Below, piece by piece: positions 17,722 to 27,325 of a DNA stretch of 27,385 nt; positions within the stretch are counted from its first letter, which is position 1; each line of letters begins with the position of its first letter. Made by a program: the position numbers and the translations under genes. This stretch comes from Evernia prunastri (lineage: Eukaryota > Ascomycota > Lecanoromycetes > Lecanorales > Parmeliaceae): assembly GCA_003184365.1 (NCBI GenBank), contig NKYR01000227.1, positions 1,944-29,328 of the forward strand. The letters are read 5' to 3'. Below the pieces are notes generated by a model, which worked only from the letters and a program-made list of their open reading frames with translations, had not been told where the DNA came from and made no database searches.

Positions 17722-19751
17722 ACAAGATTTGACCAACGCCTGCGAAGCGAAATGCGGCCAAGGCGTCCACGTTACCAGTAGAATCAAAGCATGATGAGAA
17801 GATGCCGGAAGTTCCTGCAAATGAAGTAGTGAAGTAGCCAATGGAAGCATGTTTTGTAGCGCCTGTCGGATCCGCGGTCGATCACCGTTGAGTTTTCCCT
17901 GATATCGGCGCGGTATTGGTCCGTGATGAGAAGGTGAGTAGCAGCTCGGTTAGGGGATGAGGCAAGTCATTGCCAGCTGAGGATGTTGACGGTAGGTCGC
18001 AGATGGCGAGCTTGAGATTGCGAAGATGTGATTGAGGGTGCGGACCAGAACTTACCGAGATTGGAAGCTGGAGGGACAGTTGGGGGGAAGGGTAGTAAAA
18101 TCTGGGAGGGTAGGACAAGTACATGGTGAGCGAGGAAATGTACTAATAATGGTTCTGGATACTGGATACTGGGTACTGGATACTGGGGTACCGGTACTGG
18201 CAGGGAGAAAGAGTCCATGGGTGGCTGCCGCATAGATACTTGGGAAGTTTCCACGAAAAAGCCACTGACGATGTCTCTCATTGGTGGAGGTTTAGAAGAA
18301 TGGAAAGAGAGAGGGAGGGAGAAATAGAATGTAGCATGTAGCTGATAAGGTTAGTCCGGGGGCCCGGGGGAGAGAACAAGGATTTGCCGATGACCTCCTT
18401 GGCGAGCCTGGCTCCCTGGAGTGATTAATATTATTACTTACTTTACTGTAGTCTGTAAGTTAGTTAGTTAATTCCAGTTAATTTTCAATTGAAGACAACA
18501 CAACGGACCGCTCCGCTCTTGAATTCTTATCTCCACTTGCCCGACGTCTATCTTGTCAATCTTGTCAATCTTGTCATTCTGCTCCTTCAGAAGTCCAGCT
18601 TTTAAGCTCGTCATCCTACCTCCGAAAAAGTCCTCTTGCATATTAGATATTGAGCAGGGTAGATCGATGAGACTCGTTGATCTTTCGCCATTCCGGCTGT
18701 CCGCGGTAGATGATGTCCACATCCTTCCCGTCTGCAGTCTTCCGTTGTTGTTTTCTCTTGCTGTCGCAGCAAGCGTGCCGACTATCATAGGTCAAAGCAC
18801 CTTTTCTCGGTATATGCTGACCAGAGGTAATATGAGACTTTTGCTCCTCCTTCTTGCTTCCATGCTGTAGGGCCGTGACTAGAGCGGTGCTAATTGCCAT
18901 TCCACCACGGGAGGGACGCCCCTCCGACGTAGGAAATACACACACACACCACGAGAGCTCCAGGGCGAAGAATCGTCTCTAACCGAGAACAAGTTCCCGT
19001 GCCAACAGTGCTGGTTTATTGAACCCCCCACTATTGTGCTCGTACCTGCATTCGAGCTCCCCTTTTCGGCCTAGAGTCTCCAATGTCGGAAACTTTTTAC
19101 TCATTTGCTGCCAACTAAAATAGACGCCCATTGTAGGGGGCTAACCTAATGCTCCCTCTTCCGGAACGTCCCCCGTGGCAGCTAGGTTTCAAATCCTCCC
19201 TGATCACGTCGCATACACTAGTCGAGCTGCACTGCTTCCTGACTGCCCAAATGATAGTCAGGCACTGGAATCTGGCTTAAACTTTAACTTCATTCCTCTG
19301 TAAAAGAGTGAGGGCTCAAGTCAATCTGCGTGGTTCAATAGTCTCGTTAGCTGCTCTGGTCGAGCAAACGGAAGAACAGATGACTGCCTGCAGGCTACCG
19401 AAACGGTATCGATTCTAGCTGATAAGGGGTGTTTGTTTTTGAGTGAATACAAGTCGAATCGCAGTCAAGAGACTTTATTCATCCACGCCTATTCATCTTG
19501 TCACCTACCTAAACGGCTTGCTCAGCAGCATTTCCGATAACATTACCTGTATGGATGCGTGATGGACCTCGAAGTGGATCTACAAGCAGGAACAAGAGTC
19601 ATGGATCCTGATCAAACTTGTAGGCGTCGTTGCAAAGCGTGTGCTCCGGGGAACGTTCAGTCAAGAAGCTCTTCGAGTGTTTTATCTTCTGCTGGGGCAA
19701 ATGCAAAAAGTGAAGCAGAATCAATACTCATATTTGCACAGTCATCATTCA
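17722..19751. other. Two-kilobase intergenic region, no supported gene
   Basis: It includes the protease upstream region, a 7-bp tandem repeat (18155-18190) and small repeats (cttgtcaat three times near 18550; a CA run near 18941). A 104-codon minus-strand ORF from the ATG at 18281 (begins MRDIVSGFFVETSQ) is followed by a GTAAGT that could be a donor, but its Pro-rich body comes from the tandem repeat and no family is recognisable. A T-arm-like ggtttcaaatcc at 19187 lacks the rest of a tRNA. Confidence 0.45.
18155..18190 (+). repeat. Short 7-bp tandem repeat (ctggata)
   Basis: About four tandem copies of ctggata/ctgggta followed by a related ctggggtaccggtactgg. It is a simple minisatellite. 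Confidence 0.7.
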
Positions 19752-20561
19752 TTACTTGCCGGCTTTCTCTCTTTCCATCGTAAGGTCATCCATACCGACT
19801 ACCGAAATCTTGGCCTCATAAACTCGGTTTTCCCAGCGCCGGAAACAAGCGCATGCCCAAAGAACAACTCTATCCCCTTCTGACATCCGCTGAACCAACT
19901 CATCCTCATCTGTAAACTCGATCGTGTATTCCTCGGGTTCTGTGGAAGCTTGCCTGTTCGTTTGTATCCTATACCTTGGCTGGTTTTCCAGCCCCTTCTT
20001 GTGCCGGTCCACCCACTCTTCGGTCCATTCATAAGAGCCGGTCCACTCAGCTTCATCTGTATCATCATCGTGATCCTTTCTATCCTCATCGGTGCCAGGC
20101 AATTGTGCCAGCCCAGCTTCAAACCAGCTCCAACTGCCCTGGTCGGGAAGATCGCAATTACCCTGGTCTCTGCTGCGGAATGTGAACACGACTTTCCTCA
20201 AAACCCCAAGCTCTCGTGCTGAGATTGGGCGTGTGTGCAACACGGGCAGACCAGTAGGTCTGTCTTGGACGATAAGGATCGGTCTGTTGGGCTCTGCTGA
20301 CGGAGGGTGACTGATACTGTGTAGACGGACCCAGCGGGTCGGTTGGTCGAGGATCTGAAGGATGAGCTCGGCAGGAAGGGCGGGCCTACTCGCTGTTGGG
20401 GTTGAGAGGCATTCGAGGAGAGCGAGGTTGGAATCGTGAGTCGTCCATGACTTTACGAAAGATCTCGAAGGAGTTGTAGGGTCTGCTTGATGAGTTGGAG
20501 GAGCTGGCGACGGTTCTTTGCGCCTAAAAGGCAAGCGATTGAATACTCGGTGGCGATTCAT
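19752..20561 (-). CDS. Unrecognised fungal protein with F-box-like motif, 269 aa
   Basis: The open frame starts before 20561, but the first ATG is at 20561-20559, giving a product beginning MNRHRVFNRLPFRRKEPSP. A short motif PALPAELILQILDQPTRWVR (about residues 61-80) looks like an F-box core (Leu-Pro-x-Glu-Leu, then Ile-Leu-Asp). The middle is acidic (DEDRKDHDDDTDEAEW). The C-terminal half has WSWFEAGL, EWVDRHKKGLE and VVLWACACFRRWENRVYEA, a Trp-rich pattern I take to be one conserved fungal domain without a name I can give. No signal peptide or membrane segment is seen. Function is unknown; protein-protein interaction is only suggested by the F-box-like stretch. The right flank is a Tc1 insertion 215 bp upstream of the ATG, which may affect its promoter. 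Confidence 0.6.
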   Translation of the reverse strand: MNRHRVFNRLPFRRKEPSPAPPTHQADPTTPSRSFVKSWTTHDSNLALLECLSTPTASRPALPAELILQILDQPTRWVRLHSISHPPSAEPNRPILIVQDRPTGLPVLHTRPISARELGVLRKVVFTFRSRDQGNCDLPDQGSWSWFEAGLAQLPGTDEDRKDHDDDTDEAEWTGSYEWTEEWVDRHKKGLENQPRYRIQTNRQASTEPEEYTIEFTDEDELVQRMSEGDRVVLWACACFRRWENRVYEAKISVVGMDDLTMEREKAGK

Positions 20562-20674
20562 TGAATCGCTTGAAAGAGGAATCACTGCATAGGAAGGCTC
20601 ATCAATAGAAATAGGGTGTGAATACCACAAGATATGATGGCCCCTCGACCGCAGCGAAGTGGTTGCCTAGGTCT

Positions 20675-20688
20675 AGGTAAGCTTACCT
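20675..20688. promoter_or_regulatory. Perfect 14-bp palindrome in the upstream region
   Basis: AGGTAAGCTTACCT is fully self-complementary and lies 114 bp upstream of the ATG at 20561, among further GGTAA/TTACC copies. A dimeric regulator site is possible; nothing identifies the protein. Confidence 0.25.
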
Positions 20689-20920
20689 CTAGGTAAGGTA
20701 ATAGGCGGCTCCATTGGACCTCGGAGGAAGCCTAAGGTAGTAAGCTAAGTCTACCATAACGTCATTTTAATTCCTGTACAACAGACTTTTTTTTAAATTA
20801 ATCCCCGGCCAGAAAATCAAAATCCTACCCATATTAATTATTTTTATTTCGCAACAACCACACATCTAAATAACGTTAGAATGATCTAAATTATCAAATA
20901 AATGATGCTCTATAAGATGG

Positions 20921-22296
20921 CTAGCCATGAAATTTATTATCTCCTTTAGCCAAAATCACACGCTCCATTCGTGCCCTCATCTTCCCACACCACTTCCCTA
21001 TTCTTTCCTGCTCCAAATTGCGCCACGCAACGTCCCAGGCCTTAATCGTAGGCTCTTTCGTAGTTGGAGGATACGGTTGCTTCGAGATGTACTGCTTCAA
21101 ATGGTACCAACAGGGCTCAATCTGATTTAGATCCGGAGAGTTGCCAGGCCAAGGAAGAACAGTTAGCCCCTCAATCTCCAAAAGCTCATTCTGTTGCCAC
21201 GCATTATGAGACGGAGCGCCATCTTGAACGAGATAGCATTCGCCATACTTCTCAATAACTTCCTTAATGAACGGGATCAATCGGGGCAATAGCACGTATG
21301 TTTGATAGCGATACCAATCAATCCCTCCTCGGGAATTTTTGTTCCGCTCATATCGAACACCTTCAACCTTTGGAATCCGTTTAAGACGTCGACTTTTCGG
21401 TTTCTTAGCCTGCTCAGCAAGGAACTGCTCTCGTACGATTTGTTGTTGAGCATCGATATCAGCATTTCGATCTGCTAGATCCTCTTTAGCAGNTCCGGAA
21501 GGTCTATTGCGCCCTTGCTACGTCCCATAATAATGTAGGTATTTGAATGGTTTTGGTGAGAAAGTCGCGAAATACGCGTTTTGCGGCAAAACCTCGGGTG
21601 GGGATTAATTAAAAAAAAAGTCTGTTGTACTCNCATATAGCTCGGGCCCTTCATTTCAGACGTGTACGCAGCCCAAAACATAAGCTCCGTATATCCACGG
21701 TATCGTACATCCACGCAGTCCTTGTGGTAGGCCTCATCCTGAAGCCTAGTCACCCAGATCTGTCCCCGAGATTCGCCAACCCGCACCGAAGTCTCATCAG
21801 TGTGCACAATTATATGTTCTTTCCCTTTCAGCTTCGGTCCCCACTCCGTTACGAACTCAAGACGTTCCTCTTTCATTTCCGGTGTCAACAAAGGCTTGTG
21901 ACGAGGTGGGTATCGACCATATCCAGCCCGAACAAACGCAGAGTTGATAGCTGACTTAGAGGCCATAATCCCAAGTTCTCGAGCAATTCTGACCCAGGGC
22001 TTGCGACGTTGGAATTTGTTCTTAGTGGCATGTCTGACTAGCTGCCGTTGCTGCCTCTCGTTAATTGCTAGAGGTCTTCCTGATTGAGGACGTCGTTGGT
22101 GGGCCTCTGAAGATAATGGGTTAATATTCTCCTTTTGCGCGTCTCCGGCGCGTTTGAGAACATTTGCCACTGTTTTCTTATCGCAATGGTACTGCCTTGC
22201 AAGCTGACGATTGGATGTATGATTCTCCTTCTTAAGCTCTATCAGGGCCCCTCGTTTGGCCTCCGGAAGGTCTATTGCGCCCTTGCTACGTCCCAT
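20921..22296 (-). CDS. Tc1/mariner-type DDE transposase, interrupted by an assembly artefact
   Basis: ATG at 22296. The N-terminal part (22296-21634, 221 codons) carries a helix-turn-helix: LIELKKENHTSNRQLARQY then DKKTVANVLKRAG. It also has the first catalytic Asp in HIIVHTDETSVRVG-type context. The C-terminal part (21492-20921) has the second Asp in YLVQDGAPSHNAW and the third acidic residue in NSPDLNQIEPCWYHLK, giving a DDE triad. Between them lies N, a 139-bp copy of the transposon's own end, and N. If one ambiguous base stands in place of that segment, both halves share one frame of about 411 codons, a normal length. Thus the enzyme may be intact in the organism; the catalytic triad is complete either way. 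It cuts and pastes DNA at TA sites. Confidence 0.85.
21493..21633. other. N-flanked 139-bp duplicate of the transposon end (likely misassembly)
   Basis: 21494-21632 is identical to 22262-22400, including the first transposase codons, the inverted repeat, TA and two further bases of the right chromosomal flank. A single N stands on each side. A real nested insertion would not bring the flank along, so I read this as a misplaced contig end. Confidence 0.85.
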
Positions 22297-22400
22297 AATA
22301 ATGTAGGTATTTGAATGGTTTTGGTGAGAAAGTCGCGAAATACGCGTTTTGCGGCAAAACCTCGGGTGGGGATTAATTAAAAAAAAAGTCTGTTGTACTC

Positions 22401-22755
22401 ATGGGAACTAGAGTAAGGTACCGTTATTTACCTTACCTTTTACAAGCTACGAGTACGCCTTCCACCAAACCTTGTTACCTCAATGACCTGACCATTGTTT
22501 AAGTGTTGATGTCATAAAGGGCTCGTTCTACGTCCTTTCCCTTGCAGTGTTCTTCTTAACAATGCTTTCTGTTTCCCGCAGAAAGCCAGCTTGCAAATAC
22601 CAGCCTATCCAGTCCACCGACTGTATCTCGTGAAGCGCGCCCGCCACTCCTCTGTATGTAGGTATCTTTCATTTGCAAACGCCTCCGCTCCTCACTGACT
22701 CCTCCTCCCAGACCACGACTCCCACCCAATCCTCCCAAGAGCTCATCCTCCTACC
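22401..22755. promoter_or_regulatory. Upstream region and pyrimidine-rich leader of the DUF3072 gene
   Basis: After the Tc1 insertion there are about 355 bp before the ATG at 22756. From 22680 on the plus strand is dominated by CTCC and CCCA runs and ends ctcctaccATG, a typical fungal leader. No TATA box is clear. Confidence 0.4.
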
Positions 22756-23133
22756 ATGACCTCCCAACTCGACAAACCCTCCCAATGGGCCACCGGCTCC
22801 GACGCCCCCACCGAGAAGCAAAAGGCCTTCCTCTCAACCCTCGCCGCCGACAAAGACGCCCAACTCGACCCCTCGAGCCTGAACAAATCCGAAGCCTCCC
22901 AGAAGATCAACGAGCTCAAGAACGCCGAGAGCAAGAACCCGGACGCGGCGGCCGGTGAGCCCATCCAGAACCCGGACAGCTGGACGACGGGGGAGGATCC
23001 CGCGACGGGGAAGCAGACGGGGTATATTGCTGCCATGGCGAGGGAAGCGGGCGAGAAGGTGGAGACGGGGGACATGGGGAAGACGGAGGCGTCGAAGCGG
23101 ATCGGAGAGCTCAAGGAGAAGACGGGGATGTGA
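22756..23133 (+). CDS. DUF3072 domain protein, 125 aa, internal duplication
   Basis: A single small exon with high GC. The protein consists of two related halves. Residues 6-54 contain KPSQWATGSDAPTEKQKAFL, then LNKSEASQKINELKN. Residues 70-124 contain NPDSWTTGEDPATGKQTGYI, then MGKTEASKRIGELKEKTG. Each half is the Trp-Thr-Gly, then Lys-x-Glu-Ala-Ser-x-x-Ile-x-Glu-Leu-Lys pattern of DUF3072, a small family found in bacteria and fungi whose function is unknown. The protein is hydrophilic and charged, without signal peptide or membrane segment. The start is supported by the leader and by family-like content from residue 6. The opposite strand is also open (156 codons), which is a shadow of GC-rich codons. 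Confidence 0.85.
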   Translation: MTSQLDKPSQWATGSDAPTEKQKAFLSTLAADKDAQLDPSSLNKSEASQKINELKNAESKNPDAAAGEPIQNPDSWTTGEDPATGKQTGYIAAMAREAGEKVETGDMGKTEASKRIGELKEKTGM

Positions 23134-23469
23134 GCGGTGTGGGTGTGGTGGCGGTGGAGCGCGGGACTCTGGACCGGCGAGAACATTGCTGCACATTGCA
23201 GTATCTGTATCAATAGGTACGTAGATTCTGCACCACGAGCTCCGCCACGCTCTTACAGGCTGCTCGTTTTAACGGAATTTCGATAAGACGCGAAAAAGTA
23301 TTTCTCTGACTTTGAATTGAGTGGGCCTTACCTAGTACGAGTACCATGGGCTTCGGAGCACTGCTCAGTCTCGCAATCAATACCCATGTGCCATGTGTTG
23401 GCCTTGCGGCCACGACTTAAGATGCATATGGTGTAATCATCTTCTATCGTCGAATACAAGCAAAGATAA
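23134..23469. other. 3' flank of DUF3072 gene, nothing recognised
   Basis: A mixed-composition stretch before the left 31-bp direct repeat, with no supported frame or RNA. Confidence 0.45.
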
Positions 23470-23500
23470 TACGAGCACATTCACATTGATTAGGTTCGTG
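23470..23500 (+). repeat. 31-bp direct repeat, left copy (partner 25026-25056)
   Basis: tacgagcaca, then acattgatta, then gttcgt; 27 of 31 positions equal the right copy, with three transitions and one transversion. It lies 115 bp beyond the stop codon of the NRPS-like fragment. Confidence 0.75.
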
Positions 23501-23615
23501 AAATGGAAGGGAAATGGTATTGAGGCATGCATGTATTAATCAAGGTCGAAGAAAGTATCTACACGAACACGCCCGCTGCTCACAGTTTCAGGAGCCGACG
23601 ACACCCATCCATCCC

Positions 23616-25034
23616 TCAGACACCGCGGCGTTGCATGGCAGCCTTGAACGTTCTATAGAACGAAGACACGTTCCCTCCACGGAGGATGTTGGTGTGCGTG
23701 CCGTTGACCTGATGGAAAACGACCTCAGTGTCCGCGTACTCTTGCCACTGGTGCAGATGCCTCCTCATCATCTCCTCGCCATCCTTCGCGTAGAAGGCAT
23801 TCTTTCCGCTAGCGTAGAAGACATCCATGATCGGGACGGAGCCGAATGGCTCGTACTCTCGAGCTATGACGTGATTAATCAACGAGAGGTCCGTCCATCG
23901 GGCTAGCTTCGGCTTGTCCATGGCCAGTGTGTAAAGATGGTCTTGGTTGGTGTAGGAGAGTACATGGGAGAGCGCTTCGTCTTGAGTCAGATCCCTCAGC
24001 TGCTCATAGAGGGTGCTTGCCTGGCTCTCGTCGATGATGTCGACGAACTGGGCCAGAAGGACGACGACGTTAGTCCAGTTGCTGTGATTCATGCGCGCTT
24101 TAATGTTCGGTGGTTCGTCGATCACGCCGAGGAATTTGATCTCCTCCCCTTTTCCTTTCATGATCTTGGCGATTTCGAATGCGAGCGTTGCGCCATACGA
24201 ATATCCAGCAATGGCATATGGACCTGTTGGCTGTAGTCGCTTAATCTCATCGTAGTATGTCGATATACACTCCAACATGCTCTCGAAGAAGGGCTCTCCG
24301 TCAAAGCCTCTGGACCGAAGAGCGTATACAGGTCGGTCGGTGATGTGCTTGGCGAGACCAAAGAAGATGAGGATCTCGCCAACGCCGGGGTGTACAAGCC
24401 ACAGGGGCGTACCGTTGCCTCCAGCTTGTAATGTAACGGCGGGCTTGTACACCCCAGTAGCTGATGGTTCAAGGCTTGCTGCCAACTTGCGAATTGTCGG
24501 ATTGAGTATGATTGATGTGATAGAGGCAGGCTTTGGCGACTCCAGCGTTTTATTGACGGCGGATACGATCTGTAGAAGCTCGACTGAACTTACGCCAAGG
24601 TCGAAGAGGCTGGTTTCGATACCGATGTCGGAGTTCGGAGCCCCAAGAACCTCAGTAAAGATACTGAGGAGCGTAGTCTCTGTCTCCGTTGTGGGAACAT
24701 GATGGGGGGACACGCGCCAGCTGTGTAGGTAATCGTTTTCCAGCTTCTCGTAAATGGCATAAGCATCATTTTCAAAGGCCTTCCTCATCTGCGCCCTTGA
24801 CAGCTTACCCAGAGATGTTTTTGAGAAGAGTTCTTTGCCAAGGGGAAGGATCCGGTAAGGTCGAGCGCCACACTGCCTTACCGTGACTTCAGATATAGCA
24901 CTGCGAGCCTCGACTCTGGACTTGACGTCGTTGGCCTCAAAGGACGGTAGGTAGAGCACGCAAACGGTCTCTGTCTGCGAGTCTTTCGGCCTATGCGCGA
25001 AGATGATTGTGCAGGAGATTGTTATTACGAGCAC
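23616..25034 (-). pseudogene. C-terminal remnant of an A-T-TE NRPS-like synthetase
   Basis: The frame of 472 codons has no ATG near its start (GTG at 25034) and no adenylation core. It opens in the last adenylation subdomain: FAHRPKD, CVLYLPSFEAND, GARPYRILPLGK and KTSLGKLSR (72-80), which holds the A10 lysine. The carrier domain has DLGVSSVELL, with the phosphopantetheine Ser150. The thioesterase has GYSYG with Ser279, LGVIDEPPNIK (Asp306) and NGTHTNIL (His447). Order and motifs match the single-module A-T-TE enzymes that join two aryl pyruvates into quinones or furanones (TdiA, MicA, atromentin synthetases). The remaining domains show no stop or frameshift. The break coincides with the right 31-bp repeat, and the missing ~500 residues are not in the AT-rich DNA beyond. 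The product of the ancestral enzyme cannot be told. Confidence 0.85.
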
Positions 25035-25056
25035 ACTTACATTGATTAAGTTGGTT
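25026..25056 (+). repeat. 31-bp direct repeat, right copy (partner 23470-23500)
   Basis: It overlaps the point where similarity to A-T-TE enzymes ends (about 25015-25034). The shared cores are tacgagcaca and acattgatta. Confidence 0.75.
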
Positions 25057-26951
25057 GATTCAGGATCTAGCTAAGCCTCTTTTCTTCGAGCTTGAAAACT
25101 CGACCGTCTCTTCTCCGTACGCCCTTCTTCGCTTAGATTGCGACTCCGCTTTTTCCACTCAATAAGCGTCTCGTTTTCATCCAGCATTGACTTATCAATC
25201 CTACCGTTTGTCAAGCAAGGCTTGTCGTCTAAGATTACGCAATTGTATACGACATTATCGTTCTGATGCGTGCGACGACGATCATTAGTCGCTTTTGTTT
25301 TTAATTCAAAATGCGTGACCTCGATACATAGCTCGTTCGTCGGACAGAGACATAAATGTGATACCTCGTATGATTTTTCAAGCTTGTCTAAATATCTTAA
25401 TAGCGTAACACGATCACTTCGTAAAGCTAATACGTATCTTTTTGTGTGATTCGCTACATTGCAGCCGCTTCTCCCTAATTCCTAAATAGCTCGTATATCT
25501 TTAACAGCCAACAAAACCTGACATGCACATAATGACCTCGTATTTTGCGTTTATCGTAAGTTGCTAAGCATAAAGAGATGGGGTAGCGAGAGACGACGCC
25601 GATATTTTTCTTCGCTGATTTATCCTCACGAATTAGATATTCATCATATTTTTCAATTCCTTGCGAGACGTAATACAGAATTCTAACCTCAAACTTTTTA
25701 TCTCTTTACGCTACGAGATAATAGATTAAACGCTTTAAATTGAAATACGAGCACTAAGCAAATTAGCGACTGCGCTTTGAAGGGATTTCGAAAGCGATAA
25801 TATCTCGATATTCGTGATATATTTAAACGCTATGCTATTCGACTTCTCGTCAAGAATCTAATTCAAAATATAAACTTTTATACGACTTAAAGAGAGCTCG
25901 AAGCGATAATATCTTGATATTCGTAACACGCTCGAACGCTATGCTATTCGATTTCTCGTCAAAAATCTAATTTAAGATATAAGCTTTCATGCGACTTGAA
26001 GTTATCGATTGAATTACACTTCTGTAATAGCAGTGTTTCTCAAATCTCCGATCAGCTATTCTTAAAGCTTCTTTCTCTCATTCGACATCATCGACTCAAA
26101 TATCATCTTAAACTTTCGCTAACTCTTCTACTTCGACGATCGTCGACGCTCACTCGAATCAAATTATATTTTTCAACGTTTTTTAAGATTTTATTTAACT
26201 TTCGCGACTCTCAGATATAAATCAATCGTGAATTTCGCTTCGTTGATTAAGATAACGTTATTAAAAAATTTATTATTTAGTAAAAGACGCGACGCAGAAA
26301 AGTTGAGCTTAGTTTTAATTTTTATCTTGAAATAAGCGATTATATCGATCGACGCAATAAAAATCTTCGATATAATCTTCTTAAATAAGATTATAACTAT
26401 TAAGTACTTTTAACGAACACTTAAAAGTGCAGATAAAAATAATCATAAATATACTTAACTAAAATTTATTTATAATTATAAGACAGACTTAAATACTTTA
26501 TATAATAACTTTTATTCTAAGCTTCGTAGAAAAGCTAAGACTTTTCGATAAATCTATCTTCTTTAATTTATAGAATCTTAATTTAACTTTCTCTTCGTCT
26601 CTCTTCTCAATCGTTATTAATTAAACTTTTTATTAATACGAGATTGTTCTTCGATTTATCTTTGATAATTATAAGACATTAATATTCAAATCTCGGATTC
26701 AAGACTTCACTAACGTCGAAGCAAGATATAACAGTGTTCAGACTTTGAAATATAAAGTTCGATCGAAACTTTATTAAACAAAGCTTAGTGTTTAGATTCT
26801 GAGACGTCTTATATAAATCAAAGCTTTATTGACATTAATAACACTTCATTATCGACGTTGAAAGCACTCTTCACTACTAATTAAACTTTATTATTGAAAT
26901 GATAAGTATCTATTTCTTGTCAGAATCTTAAGCTAACGAATCGATACTTTC
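25057..26951. repeat. AT-rich, RIP-like degenerate repeat block
   Basis: Composition drifts from moderate to strongly AT-rich, with no supported frame over 1.9 kb; TA dinucleotides and TAA/TTA triplets abound. Internal copies that differ almost only by transitions (25789-26000) support RIP. No ancestral element can be named. Confidence 0.65.
25789..26000. repeat. About 102-bp tandem repeat diverged by transitions
   Basis: Copy A 25789-25890 and copy B 25899-26000 share agcgataatatct, aacgctatgctattcga and tctcgtcaa. Most differences are C/T or G/A, e.g. ctcgatattcg versus cttgatattcg. Confidence 0.75.
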
Positions 26952-27174
26952 TGTTACGGACGTACCCTAGGTGTCAGGCACATAGGGAGTGTTTATGGCT
27001 ATGTGTCTAGCACCTAGAGTGTTTATTGGTTATTGACACATTCCCATTGACACATAGGCTAGCGGGGATTCTTCCTAGTATTTAAGCGCTCTTCTTCTGT
27101 ACATATTTCCTCCTTATCTAGTTGTCTTATTCAATTTACCCCCATTAGACTTGACTCTGGGCACGGTTCTGACA
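26952..27174 (+). mobile_element. LTR, 223 bp, plus orientation
   Basis: It starts TGTTACGGACG and ends GGTTCTGACA, with a TATTTAAG promoter-like site near 27081 followed by a pyrimidine-rich leader, so transcription would run rightward. It is GC-normal in an AT-rich block. The last 60 bases recur in inverted orientation at 27326. Flanks are ctttc on the left and ctaag on the right, which do not match. Confidence 0.75.
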
Positions 27175-27325
27175 CTAAGTATCTGTTTTTGTCAAATATT
27201 CATTTCTTATTATATATCTATTTTTATTAAGATGTTCGTCTCGTTACTTTAAGAAGACTTTAATTAGTTGATAAGTATATGAAGAGTCTTAGTTCGGCTT
27301 TGAAGAAAGATAGAGTGACTGAAAG
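27175..27325. other. AT-rich spacer between inverted LTRs
   Basis: 151 bp of AT-rich sequence without frames; it forms the loop of a 60-bp perfect inverted repeat. Confidence 0.6.

Larger units (their letters stand above)
20777..22397 (-). mobile_element. Tc1/mariner DNA transposon with 28-bp inverted repeats
   Basis: Left inverted repeat starts at 20779 (CAACAGACTTTTTTTTAA, continuing to ATTAATCCCC) and the right one ends at 22395 with one mismatch over 28 bp. Both are bordered by TA (20777-20778 and 22396-22397), the target duplication of this superfamily. One transposase gene fills the element. Without the N-flanked duplicate at 21493-21633 the element would be about 1.48 kb including both TA, a normal size. 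Confidence 0.88.

Noticed and set aside
18553..18870. 105-codon plus-strand ORF with hydrophobic C-terminus
   Set aside because: It begins at TTG in a short cttgtcaat repeat and has no recognisable domain or splice structure.
19140..19215. tRNA-like T-arm sequence (ggtttcaaatcc)
   Set aside because: No anticodon arm, D-arm or acceptor stem could be paired around it.
21494..21632. Nested MITE inside the Tc1 element
   Set aside because: The segment is flanked by N on both sides and carries bases of the outer chromosomal flank, so a scaffolding error explains it better.
22743..23213. Minus-strand ORFs of 156 and 120 codons opposite the DUF3072 gene
   Set aside because: GC-rich codons leave the opposite strand open; the plus-strand frame carries two family repeats.
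25996..26220. 74-codon plus-strand ORF in AT-rich DNA
   Set aside because: It lies in RIP-like sequence next to a decayed tandem repeat and shows no family motif.
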